NCBI RefSeq assembly: GCF_008727755.1
Contig: NZ_CP044231.1
Span: 186,001 to 250,000, forward strand
Length of the DNA stretch: 64,000 nucleotides
Origin: Microbacterium caowuchunii
GTDB lineage: Bacteria; Actinomycetota; Actinomycetes; Actinomycetales; Microbacteriaceae
Direction of reading: 5' to 3'
Shown here piece by piece: positions 15,436-25,637 of this stretch (positions are counted from its first letter, which is position 1; the number at the start of each line of letters is the position of its first letter). The position numbers and the translations under genes are program-made. The notes under the pieces are model-generated. The model saw only the letters and a program-made list of their open reading frames with translations, did not search any database and was not told the origin of the DNA.

Positions 15436-17967
15436 ATGACCGCTTCCCTCGCCGACCTCGTCCGCGGTGCCGGCGACGACCCGGATGCGCTCTACGACGC
15501 GTTCCTGTCGTGGACGCTCGATCGTGACATCGAGCTGTACCCCGCCCAGGACGAGGCGGTCATCGAACTCGTCTCCGGCGCCCACGTGATCCTGTCCACG
15601 CCGACGGGCACCGGCAAGTCCCTCGTGGCGATCGCCGCGCACGCGGCCTGCTTCGCCCGCGGTGGCCGCTCGTACTACACCGCCCCGATCAAGGCGCTCG
15701 TGAGCGAGAAGTTCTTCGCGCTGGTCGACATCTTCGGGGCGGAGAACGTGGGCATGGTCACCGGGGACTCCTCGGTGAACCCCGACGCCGCGATCATCTG
15801 CTGCACCGCGGAGATCCTGGCCAACCTCGCGCTGCGGCAGGGGTCGGATGCGGACGTCGACCAGGTCGTGATGGACGAGTTCCACTACTACGGCGATCCG
15901 GATCGGGGGTGGGCGTGGCAGGTGCCGTTGCTCTCGCTGCCGCGCGCCCAGTTCCTGCTCATGTCGGCGACGCTCGGCGATGTGAGCCCGATCACCGCGG
16001 ACCTCGCCCGGCGCACCGGCCGTCCGGTCGTGGAGGTGACCGGCGTGGAACGTCCCGTGCCGCTGCACTTCTCCTACGCCCGAAAGCCCGCGCACGAACT
16101 GGTGGAGACCCTGCTCGAAGAGCACGAATCCCCCGTGTACATCGTGCACTTCTCCCAGTCCCAGGCCATGGAGCGCGCCCAGGCCCTCGCGAGCGTCAAG
16201 GTCGCCACCCGGGTCCAGCGCGACGAGATCGCCGAGGCGATCGGCGGGTTCCGGTTCACCACGGCCTTCGGCAAGACCCTCTCCCGGCTCGTGCGCGCCG
16301 GCATCGGCGTGCATCACGCCGGCATGCTGCCGCGCTACCGCCGGCTGGTGGAGACCCTCGCACAACAGGGACTGCTGCGGGTGATCTGCGGCACCGACAC
16401 CCTCGGGGTCGGCATCAACGTCCCCATCCGGACGGTGCTCATCACCGCGCTGTCCAAGTACGACGGCACGCGGATGCGTCAGCTCAGTGCGCGGGAGTTC
16501 CACCAGATCGCCGGACGCGCGGGACGCGCGGGCTATGACACCTACGGGAACGTCGTGGTGATGGCGCCGGAGTGGGAGATCGAGAACGAGCAGGCGCTCC
16601 GCAAGGCCGGCGACGACACCGCGAAGCGGAAGAAGATCGTGCGCAAGAAGGCCCCCACCGGGGTCGTCAACTGGGGTCAGGGCTCGTTCGAGCGTCTGAT
16701 CGAGGCGCCCCCGGAGCCCCTGGTGCCGCAGATGAAGCTCACCGCGGCGATGCTCATCAACGTCATCGGCCGCGGCGGGGACGTCTTCGGCAATGTGCGC
16801 TCGCTCGTCTTCGACAACCACGAGCCGCTCGCCCGCCGCTACGCGCTGGCTCGCCGCGCGCTCGCGATCTTCCAGACGCTGCGGACCGCGGGTGTGGTCG
16901 AGATCGTGCCGCCCGGAACGCCGGGCGAACCGGGCACCATCCGGCTGACCGTGGATCTGCAGCCCAACTTCGCGCTCAACCAGCCGCTCTCACCCTTCGC
17001 GCTCGCCGCCATCGAACTGCTCGATCCCGAGGACGGGGTCGACGGCGTCGGCACCGCGCACTACGCGCTCGACGTCGTGAGCGTGATCGAGTCGACGCTG
17101 GACGACCCGCGTCCGGTGCTCGCACAGCAGGAGTACAAGGCGCGCGGCGAGGCGGTGGCCGCGATGAAGCGCGAGGGCATCGACTACGACGAGCGCATGG
17201 CCCTCCTCGAGGAGGTCACCTACGCGAAGCCCCTGGCCGACCTGCTGGCGCAGTCCTTCGAGGTCTTCGCGTCCAGCCAGCCCTGGGTACGGGATTTCGA
17301 GCTGCGACCCAAATCCGTCGTCCGCGACATGTTCGAGCAGGCGTTCTCCTTCGCCGAGTTCGTCAACTGGTACCAGCTGGCGCGCAGTGAAGGGCTCGTG
17401 CTGCGCTATCTCAGCGACGCCTACCGCGCCATCCGTCAGACCGTGCCCGCCGAGGCGCGCACCGACGAATTGCTCGACATCATCGAGTGGTTGGGGGAGC
17501 TCGTCCGCCAGGTCGACTCCAGCCTGGTCGACGAGTGGGAGAGCCTCATCCACCCGGATGCGGGGACTCCCGGTGAACCGGTCGTGCCACCGGCGCCGCC
17601 GTCCGTGCTGGTCAACCGTCGCGCGTTCACGGTGCTCGTGCGCAACGAGCTGTTCCGCCGGGTCACGCTCGCCGCGCGGCAGAGCGACGACGAGCTGAAC
17701 GCCCTGGACCCGGACATCGACTGGTCCACCGCGCTCGACGCCTACTTCGACGAGCACGACGAGATCCTCACCGGCGGACCCGCCCGCTCGCCCGCGCTGT
17801 GCGTCATCGACGAGTCCGACGCCGCCGCAGGGGTGTGGCGGGTGGAGCAGATCATCGACGATCCCGACGGCGACCACGACTGGCGGATCCGCGCGGAGGT
17901 CGACCTGGCGGCGTCCGCCGAGGAGGGCGCGGCCGTCGTCCGTGTCACCGAGGTCGTCCGGCTCTGA
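15436..17967 (+). CDS. Ski2-like DEAD/DEAH helicase with DUF3516 C-terminal domain
   Basis: An 843-residue superfamily 2 helicase. Walker A is PTGTGKS (56-62), the DEAD-box equivalent is DEFH (147-150), and motif VI is HQIAGRAGRAGYDTYG. The C-terminal ~400 residues are the DUF3516 region found almost only in actinobacteria. Substrate is unknown; the Ski2 relation suggests RNA processing or decay. The ATG is preceded by CAGACT with a six-base gap, the leaderless pattern seen repeatedly here. The next gene has its own ribosome site 45 bases later. Confidence 0.9.
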   Translation: MTASLADLVRGAGDDPDALYDAFLSWTLDRDIELYPAQDEAVIELVSGAHVILSTPTGTGKSLVAIAAHAACFARGGRSYYTAPIKALVSEKFFALVDIFGAENVGMVTGDSSVNPDAAIICCTAEILANLALRQGSDADVDQVVMDEFHYYGDPDRGWAWQVPLLSLPRAQFLLMSATLGDVSPITADLARRTGRPVVEVTGVERPVPLHFSYARKPAHELVETLLEEHESPVYIVHFSQSQAMERAQALASVKVATRVQRDEIAEAIGGFRFTTAFGKTLSRLVRAGIGVHHAGMLPRYRRLVETLAQQGLLRVICGTDTLGVGINVPIRTVLITALSKYDGTRMRQLSAREFHQIAGRAGRAGYDTYGNVVVMAPEWEIENEQALRKAGDDTAKRKKIVRKKAPTGVVNWGQGSFERLIEAPPEPLVPQMKLTAAMLINVIGRGGDVFGNVRSLVFDNHEPLARRYALARRALAIFQTLRTAGVVEIVPPGTPGEPGTIRLTVDLQPNFALNQPLSPFALAAIELLDPEDGVDGVGTAHYALDVVSVIESTLDDPRPVLAQQEYKARGEAVAAMKREGIDYDERMALLEEVTYAKPLADLLAQSFEVFASSQPWVRDFELRPKSVVRDMFEQAFSFAEFVNWYQLARSEGLVLRYLSDAYRAIRQTVPAEARTDELLDIIEWLGELVRQVDSSLVDEWESLIHPDAGTPGEPVVPPAPPSVLVNRRAFTVLVRNELFRRVTLAARQSDDELNALDPDIDWSTALDAYFDEHDEILTGGPARSPALCVIDESDAAAGVWRVEQIIDDPDGDHDWRIRAEVDLAASAEEGAAVVRVTEVVRL

Positions 17968-18029
17968 GTGCACGGACGCCCGAACGTCCCTCCCCGGCGA
18001 TTCAGATGGGGAGGAGGGAGACTGGGCGC

Positions 18030-19196
18030 ATGGGAACCGGCCGACGACTACGGGGCGCGACGATCGCCCTGATCCTCCTCGGTGCGCTCACCGCCTGCGT
18101 CCCTGAAGTGCCTGCGACGCCGACCCCGTCCGGGACGACGACCACCCCCACCCCGAGCCCGACTCCGACGGTGGCGGATCCGATTGCGGATCTGTCCCTC
18201 GAAGAGCGCGTCGGCCAGCTCTTCATGGTCGGCACCTCCGTCGACGGCGCGGATCCGGTCACGCTGGCGGCCGTGGCGGACGACGGCATCGGCGGCATCT
18301 TCCTGCACGGCCGGTCGTCCGCGGGCGCTGCGGCGACGGCTCAGCTGGTCGCCGAGTTCACGGATCTGCACGATCCGGAGGCGCCGCGCCTGTGGGTCGC
18401 GACCGACCAGGAAGGCGGCGACGTGCAGGTGCTCTCCGGGGAGGGCTTCGAAGCCATGCCCACGGCGCTGACCTCGGCCCAGCGCGACGACGCCACCCTG
18501 CGTGCGGACGCGGCGCGATGGGGCGCACAGCTCGCCGCGGCCGGCATCGACATGAACCTGGCCCCGGTCGTGGACATCGTCACGAGCCCGGAGACCGCCG
18601 CCGACAACAAGCCCATCGGCATCTACAACCGGGAGTACGGCTTCGACGCGGCCGCCGTGGCCGCCAAAGCCGGTGCCTTCGCCCAGGGGATGCGGGACGC
18701 CGGCATCCTGCCGACGCTCAAGCACTTCCCGGGACTCGGCCGCGTGACCGGCAACACCGACTACGCCGCGGACGTCCTGGACACGACGGTGGACGCCGCA
18801 TCCGCCGACGTGGCCGTCTACCGCACGCTGATCCCGCAGGGGCCGGCCGTGGTCATGATGGCGACGGCCGTGTACGAGCTGATCGACCCCACCGCCCCGG
18901 CGGCCTTCTCCGCGCCGGTCGTGACGGGGCTCCTCCGGGACCAGGTGGGGTTCGACGGCGTGGTCATGACCGACGACCTCTCCGCCACCGCCCAGGTCGA
19001 GCGCTGGACGCCCGCCGACCGGGCGACGCTGGCGATCGACGCGGGGGTCGATCTGCTGCTCGTCTCGGCCGACGCATCCGTGTTCCCGGAGATGTACGCG
19101 GCCGTCCGGGACCGCGCTGAGAGCGACCCGGTTTTCCGGGAGAAGGTCGACGCCTCGGCGCGTCGGATCGTGGAGCTGAAGTCCGCCTTCCCCTGA
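18030..19196 (+). CDS. Lipoprotein glycoside hydrolase family 3 (NagZ-like beta-N-acetylhexosaminidase)
   Basis: A 388-residue exported lipoprotein. The lipobox is LGALTAC after a basic start and hydrophobic stretch, followed by a Pro/Thr linker. The TIM-barrel domain shows DQEGGDVQVL, LKHFPGLGRVTGNT (the KH-F-PG substrate-binding motif of NagZ-like enzymes) and VVMTDDLSATA with the catalytic Asp. It likely removes terminal GlcNAc from cell-wall fragments outside the membrane. The ATG at 18030 is preferred over one eight codons earlier because GGAGGGAG lies upstream. Confidence 0.88.
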   Translation: MGTGRRLRGATIALILLGALTACVPEVPATPTPSGTTTTPTPSPTPTVADPIADLSLEERVGQLFMVGTSVDGADPVTLAAVADDGIGGIFLHGRSSAGAAATAQLVAEFTDLHDPEAPRLWVATDQEGGDVQVLSGEGFEAMPTALTSAQRDDATLRADAARWGAQLAAAGIDMNLAPVVDIVTSPETAADNKPIGIYNREYGFDAAAVAAKAGAFAQGMRDAGILPTLKHFPGLGRVTGNTDYAADVLDTTVDAASADVAVYRTLIPQGPAVVMMATAVYELIDPTAPAAFSAPVVTGLLRDQVGFDGVVMTDDLSATAQVERWTPADRATLAIDAGVDLLLVSADASVFPEMYAAVRDRAESDPVFREKVDASARRIVELKSAFP

Positions 19197-19237
19197 CCCT
19201 CGGGGGCCCTGCCGGCGCAGGTGGTGGCACCTCTTCC

Positions 19238-19308
19238 CGCACAACTCCTGCAAAGTGCCGGGCTGAGCCCATCCACACCGCCACGGCGGCCGGATTGCAG
19301 GAGTTGTG
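19238..19308. terminator. Long hairpin with CACAACTCCTGCAA arms
   Basis: Bases 19240-19253 are perfectly complementary to 19295-19308. The 41-base interior can form further short stems (CCGCC/GGCGG). It follows the GH3 gene and precedes the DUF1697 promoter. The CACAA/TTGTG arm ends are shared with the hairpins at 22072 and 24358. Confidence 0.7.
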
Positions 19309-19342
19309 GCGCGACCACGGCGGTCACCCGCACAATGGGCGG

Positions 19343-19879
19343 ATGTCGACGTACCTGGCGTTCCTGCGCGCCATCAACCTGGGCGCGAAGCGGGTGTTCC
19401 CGAAGGACGAGATCCGGCGCGCGGTCGAGTCCGTGGGATTCGAGGACATCGTCACGCACATCAACACCGGCAACGTCCGGTTCACGACCCGCATGCGTTC
19501 CCGCGGCCGGATCGAGGACGCGCTGGAGCGGGCGTTCTTCGAGAACCGCGGCTTCCCGGTACCGACCATCGTCTTCCGGGCGGACCAGTTCGCCGAACTC
19601 GCCGCCTCCGCCCGCGAGGTGAGCGCCACCCGGCCCGACGCCGCCCGGCACTACGTCTACCTGCTGAAGGACGAACTCCCGGACGACGTGATCGCACAGG
19701 TCGAGGCGACGTCGGGCCCCGCCGGCGAGATGATCGTGCGCGGCCGGGCCGTGCATGCGCTGCTCGCCGCCGGCTATCAGAACGGCACCGTCGACCCCCT
19801 GCAGGCGGCGAAGCTCCTGGGCGTCGCCACCAACCGCAACCTCACGGTGGTGAACGCCCTCGCCGACAAGTGGTGCTGA
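19343..19879 (+). CDS. DUF1697 domain protein
   Basis: A 178-residue cytosolic protein of unknown function. The start MSTYLAFLRAINLGAKRVFP and the later block ARHYVYLLKDELPDD are diagnostic of DUF1697, a ferredoxin-like family common in actinobacteria, with no proven activity. CACAAT six bases before the ATG is a leaderless promoter; in-frame upstream ATG codons overlap the terminator hairpin and are rejected. It lies 46 bases upstream of recQ, which has its own -10. Confidence 0.85.
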   Translation: MSTYLAFLRAINLGAKRVFPKDEIRRAVESVGFEDIVTHINTGNVRFTTRMRSRGRIEDALERAFFENRGFPVPTIVFRADQFAELAASAREVSATRPDAARHYVYLLKDELPDDVIAQVEATSGPAGEMIVRGRAVHALLAAGYQNGTVDPLQAAKLLGVATNRNLTVVNALADKWC

Positions 19880-19925
19880 CCGCATCCCGGGCGGCGAGGT
19901 CGGCGGTCGCGATTACCCTGGAGGG

Positions 19926-21989
<2,064 letters not shown>

Positions 21990-22071
21990 CCCCGCGCCCC
22001 CGCGTTACCCGCGCGTCTCGCCGTGCCCCCCGCCCGGCCCGGCCGCGGCAGGCGGGCGGATGTAGCCGACG

Positions 22072-22109
22072 CACAAGGCGCGGCGGCACCGCGCCGCCGC
22101 GGGTTTGTG
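22072..22109. terminator. Hairpin after recQ
   Basis: CGCGGCGG and CCGCCGCG form an eight-base inner stem; outer CACAA (22072-22076) and TTGTG (22105-22109) extend it. It lies between recQ and the acyl-CoA oxidase promoter and shares its outer arms with other hairpins in the window. Confidence 0.6.
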
Positions 22110-22155
22110 ACTTACCTCTAGGTGAGTTGGGGTGTGCTTGTGGGTCTCCTACGTT
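22110..22155 (+). promoter_or_regulatory. Promoter and operator of the acyl-CoA oxidase gene
   Basis: TTGGGG (22127-22132) and TACGTT (22150-22155) are spaced by 17 bases. Directly upstream, ACTTACC-TCTA-GGTGAGT (22110-22127) is a dyad with one mismatch, overlapping the -35 box. A fatty-acid-responsive repressor is the natural guess; no regulator gene is adjacent. Confidence 0.45.
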
Positions 22156-22195
22156 GAAGGTGACTTCCATCGTCTCCGAAACGAAGGGTGATGCC

Positions 22196-24304
22196 ATGGC
22201 TGACGCCGTCGTCCGAACCTCCAAGCCCGCCACCAGCACGCGCACCCCCGCCGGCGGCGCCCCCACCGCCGCCCACTCCGCGAGCGAAGCCGCGGAGGCA
22301 CGCATCGACGTCGCCGCGGTGACCGATCTGCTTCTCGGGACGTGGGGCGACACCCGGCGTGCGGCCCGCCAGATGATCAAGGACCCCGCCTTCTGGCGCG
22401 TGGACGGTCTGTCGGTCGACGAGCACCGCGAGCGCGTGCTCAGCCAGTTGCACCTGCTGGTCGAGAACGGCGCCTCCGCACGCGCGTATCCCGCCGAGTA
22501 CGGCGGCGAGGACAACAACGGCGCGAACATCGCCGGGTTCGAGGAGCTGGTCCTCGCGGACCCGAGCCTCCAGATCAAGGCCGGTGTGCAGTGGGGCCTC
22601 TTCGGCGCCGCCATCCAGCAGCTCGGTACCAAGAAGCACCACGACAAGTGGCTGAAGGACGTCGCGAACATGGCCCTTCCGGGCGCGTTCGCCATGACCG
22701 AGACCGGGCACGGCTCCGACGTCGCCGCCATCGGCACCACGGCGACCTACGACGTCGACACCGAGGAGTTCGTCATCCACACGCCCTTCCGGGGCGCCTG
22801 GAAGGACTACCTCGGCAACGCGGCCGTGCACGGGCGCGCAGCGACGGTTTTCGCGCAGCTCATCACGGGCGGCGTCAACTACGGCGTGCACTGCTTCTTC
22901 GTCCCGATCCGCGACGAGGATGGGGCGTTCCTCCCCGGCATCGGCGGTGAGGACGACGGCGTGAAGGGCGGCCTGAACGGCATCGACAACGGCCGGCTGC
23001 ACTTCGACCAGGTCCGCGTCCCCCGGGAGAACCTGCTCAACCGCTACGGGGACGTCGCCGCGGACGGAACCTACTCCAGCGCGATCGCCAGCCCCGGCCG
23101 CCGCTTCTTCACGATGCTCGGTGCTCTCGTGCAGGGCCGCATCTCGCTGGACGGCGCCGCGACCACGGGTGCCGCCCTCGCGCTGTACATCGCGACGACC
23201 TACGCGAACCAGCGCCGCCAGTTCGACTCCGGCGCGGGAACGCCGGAGGTCGTGCTGCTGGACTACGGCCGCCACCAGCGCCGGCTGCTTCCGCGCCTGG
23301 CGACGGTCTACGCGCAGGCGTTCGCCCACGACGAGTTCCTGAAGAAGTTCGACGGCGTGTTCTCCGGGCGCACCGACACCCCGGACGAGCGCGAGGACCT
23401 CGAGACGCTCGCCGCGGCGCTGAAGCCGCTGAGCACCTGGAACGCGCTGGACACGATCCAGGAGTGCCGCGAGGCTTGCGGCGGCGCGGGCTTCCTCGCC
23501 GAGAACCGTCTGGTGGGGTTGCACCACGACCTCGACATCTACGTCACCTTCGAGGGCGACAACAACGTCCTGCTGCAGCTGGTGGGCAAGCGACTGCTGA
23601 GCGACTACGCGAAGCAGTTCAAGGGCAAGGATGCGGCGGCACTCGCCCGCTTCGCCGTCGGCAAGACGGCGGGCAAGGTGTTCCACGGCGCGGGCCTGCG
23701 TCAGCTGGGTCAGGCGGTCGCGGACCTGGGTTCGACCGCCCGCTCGGTGGAGCTGGGCCTGCGCGAGGACCAGCAGCACGAACTCCTCGCCGACCGGGTG
23801 CAGCAGATGGTGGCGGATGTCGCCATGCGCCTGCGTCCGGTCGCCAAGCTCGCACCGGCCGAGGCCGCCGCGGTGTTCAACGAGAACCAGTCCGACCTCA
23901 TCGAGGCCGCGCGGGCGCACGCGGAGTTGCTGCAGTGGGAGGCCTTCACCGACGCCATCCACCGCGCCGGGGACGACGGCACCCTTCAGGTCCTCACCTG
24001 GCTGCGCGATCTGTTCGGGCTGTCCCTCATCGAGAAGCACCTCGCCTGGTACCTCATGAGCGGTCGGCTGTCGGCGCAGCGTGCCTCGGCCGTGTCGCGT
24101 TACATCGGCCGGCTCTGCAACCGGCTGCGCCCGCACGCCCAGGACCTCGTCGACGCGTGGGGCTTCGAGCCGGAGCACGTCCGCGCTCCCATCGCCTCCG
24201 GAGCCGAGCAGGCCCGGCAGGACGAGGCCGCCGCGTACATGGCCGCGCTCGCCGCATCCGGTGAGGCGCCCATGTCGGAGAAGTCGCTGAAGAAGAAGAA
24301 GTAG
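22196..24304 (+). CDS. Acyl-CoA oxidase-type flavoprotein
   Basis: At 702 residues this is much longer than ordinary acyl-CoA dehydrogenases and has the peroxisomal acyl-CoA oxidase plan: alpha domain, beta barrel with MTETGHGSDVA, then two helical domains. Diagnostic blocks are IQECREACGGAGFLAENRL and VTFEGDNNVLLQLVGKRLL, the latter carrying the catalytic Glu. It oxidises acyl-CoA in beta-oxidation; whether oxygen or ETF is the acceptor cannot be told. The N-terminal 40 residues are Ala/Thr/Ser-rich and the C-terminus is a Lys cluster (KSLKKKK). ATG at 22196 follows GAAGGGTG. Confidence 0.88.
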   Translation: MADAVVRTSKPATSTRTPAGGAPTAAHSASEAAEARIDVAAVTDLLLGTWGDTRRAARQMIKDPAFWRVDGLSVDEHRERVLSQLHLLVENGASARAYPAEYGGEDNNGANIAGFEELVLADPSLQIKAGVQWGLFGAAIQQLGTKKHHDKWLKDVANMALPGAFAMTETGHGSDVAAIGTTATYDVDTEEFVIHTPFRGAWKDYLGNAAVHGRAATVFAQLITGGVNYGVHCFFVPIRDEDGAFLPGIGGEDDGVKGGLNGIDNGRLHFDQVRVPRENLLNRYGDVAADGTYSSAIASPGRRFFTMLGALVQGRISLDGAATTGAALALYIATTYANQRRQFDSGAGTPEVVLLDYGRHQRRLLPRLATVYAQAFAHDEFLKKFDGVFSGRTDTPDEREDLETLAAALKPLSTWNALDTIQECREACGGAGFLAENRLVGLHHDLDIYVTFEGDNNVLLQLVGKRLLSDYAKQFKGKDAAALARFAVGKTAGKVFHGAGLRQLGQAVADLGSTARSVELGLREDQQHELLADRVQQMVADVAMRLRPVAKLAPAEAAAVFNENQSDLIEAARAHAELLQWEAFTDAIHRAGDDGTLQVLTWLRDLFGLSLIEKHLAWYLMSGRLSAQRASAVSRYIGRLCNRLRPHAQDLVDAWGFEPEHVRAPIASGAEQARQDEAAAYMAALAASGEAPMSEKSLKKKK

Positions 24305-24357
24305 GCGTCTCCGCCGCCGCCCGGCCGGTACTCCGCATCCGGCTGGGCGCCGACCCG

Positions 24358-24443
24358 GCGCACAACGGCGGAGATCCTGCCCGACACCCCGGGTCCGCCG
24401 TGTCCCGGGCGGCGTGTCGGGCGGGACCCGTGCCGTTGTGCGC
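24358..24443. terminator. Long nested hairpin with CACAACGGC arms
   Basis: GCGCACAACGGC (24358-24369) pairs perfectly with 24432-24443. A second stem inside pairs 24376-24393 with about 24404-24425 around CCCGACAC/GTGTCGGG. It follows the acyl-CoA oxidase gene. The right arm ends only 25 bases before the next gene's -10, so it may also affect that promoter. Confidence 0.7.
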
Positions 24444-24479
24444 GCGCGTCGGTCCGATCGTCACCGCTACGGTGATCGC

Positions 24480-25052
24480 ATGACCGACGTGCTGCTCGGA
24501 CTCGACGACCGCGCCCGGTGCGCCTGGGCGGGCGCCGATCCGGAGTACCTGCGCTATCACGACGAGGAGTGGGGAACCCCCCTGCACGGGGACCGCGCGC
24601 TCTTCGAGAAGATGAGCCTGGAGGGGTTCCAGGCCGGGCTCAGCTGGATCACGATCCTGCGCAAGCGTCCGCGGTTCCGGGAGGCGTTCGCCGGTTTCGA
24701 GCCGGCGCTCGTGGCGGAGTTCGGTCCGGCCGACATCGACCACCTGATGGCGGATGCCGGCATCGTCCGCAACCGCGCGAAGATCGAGGCGGTGGTCGGC
24801 AACGCCCGTCTGGTGCGGTCGATGGCGCCCGGGGAACTGGACGCGCTGATGTGGTCCTTCGCTCCGCCCGCTGCGTCCCGGCCGCCGCAGACCTTCGCCG
24901 ATGTGCCGGCGACGACCCCGGAGTCCGTCGCCCTCAGCAAAGAGCTGCGCCGGCGGGGCTTCCGGTTCGTCGGCCCGACGACGATGTACGCACTGATGCA
25001 GTCGGCCGGGATGGTCGACGATCACGTCGCCGGATGCTGGCGGGCCCGGTAG
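24480..25052 (+). CDS. tag: DNA-3-methyladenine glycosylase I
   Basis: A 190-residue base-excision-repair glycosylase that removes 3-methyladenine. It starts as the family does (CAWAGADPEYLRYHDEEWG) with the zinc-related Cys and the catalytic-pocket Glu and Trp, followed by FEKMSLEGFQAGLSWITILR, then a helix-hairpin-helix fold and GFRFVGPTTMYALMQSAGMV with the second zinc site near HVAGC. TACGGT lies six bases before the ATG, a leaderless start. Its stop codon is inside the first unit of an 18-bp tandem repeat. Confidence 0.92.
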   Translation: MTDVLLGLDDRARCAWAGADPEYLRYHDEEWGTPLHGDRALFEKMSLEGFQAGLSWITILRKRPRFREAFAGFEPALVAEFGPADIDHLMADAGIVRNRAKIEAVVGNARLVRSMAPGELDALMWSFAPPAASRPPQTFADVPATTPESVALSKELRRRGFRFVGPTTMYALMQSAGMVDDHVAGCWRAR

Positions 25053-25120
25053 CGGCGGCGGGCCCGGTAGCGGCGGAGGGCCCGGTAGTAGCGGAGCGCC
25101 CGGTGGCGGCGGGCCCGGCG
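25041..25120 (+). repeat. 18-bp tandem repeat, about four copies, spanning the glycosylase stop
   Basis: Units at 25041-25058 and 25059-25076 are identical (CGGGCCCGGTAGCGGCGG); units at 25077-25094 and 25095-25112 are diverged, and a partial fifth follows. The TAG of the glycosylase (25050-25052) is in unit one and is repeated in frame in units two and three. Confidence 0.85.
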
Positions 25121-25121
25121 T

Positions 25122-25577
25122 TCAGCGACCGGTGTCGAAGAGGTGGCTGCCGCCGACGCCGAGCACCTTGACCACGACGCCGCGGCGGTGCAGTTCCGCG
25201 ACGGTGCGCGTCTCCTCCTCGATGTCGCGGCCGAGGGCGTGCACCGAGGTCACCACCAGGACGTCACCGCGGTCGAGCCGGCCGAACAGGCGGGCCAGCC
25301 GCGACTCCCAGCTCTCCATGGTCTCGGGCGCCGGGTGCCGGAAACCCTCGATCGGCACGCCGAAGCGGGCGAGCTCGGTGCGCTGTTCGGTGACCGAGGG
25401 CATGTCCTCACGATTGACGACGAGTCCGACCAGACGGGAGCCGACCGGGCGGGCACGCCACCAGTTGTGGTCGGACTGCAGCTGCGTGAAGCACAGCGGG
25501 CATTCGAAGGCGGCGTGGGTGTGCGTCGCGGCATCGTGCTCCGCGCTGTCCTGCGCGGGCGCGTCGTTCACCGTCAT
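25122..25577 (-). CDS. Resolvase-fold protein with lost catalytic residues and a CxxC knuckle
   Basis: A 151-residue protein. Residues about 47-145 align with the serine-recombinase catalytic domain: SVTEQRTELARFGV, then GDVLVVTSVHALGRDIEEET and LHRRGVVVKVLG. The start of the domain reads RLVGLVVNREDMPSV where active enzymes have Y-x-R-V-S, so the nucleophilic Ser and its Arg are missing. The N-terminus has a single FECPLCFTQLQ, half of a zinc ribbon. There is no DNA-binding C-terminal domain. It is probably a non-recombining regulator or structural relative, not a mobile-element enzyme. ATG at 25577. Confidence 0.7.
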   Translation of the reverse strand: MTVNDAPAQDSAEHDAATHTHAAFECPLCFTQLQSDHNWWRARPVGSRLVGLVVNREDMPSVTEQRTELARFGVPIEGFRHPAPETMESWESRLARLFGRLDRGDVLVVTSVHALGRDIEEETRTVAELHRRGVVVKVLGVGGSHLFDTGR

Positions 25578-25637
25578 CTCGCCTCCGTCCGTGTCCGGTC
25601 TCCATTCTCTCCCGACGGAGGCCTCCAGCGGTACGTG

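Noticed and set aside
25122..25577. Site-specific recombinase or mobile element border
   Set aside because: Catalytic Ser absent, no inverted terminal repeats or target duplication, neighbours are housekeeping genes.
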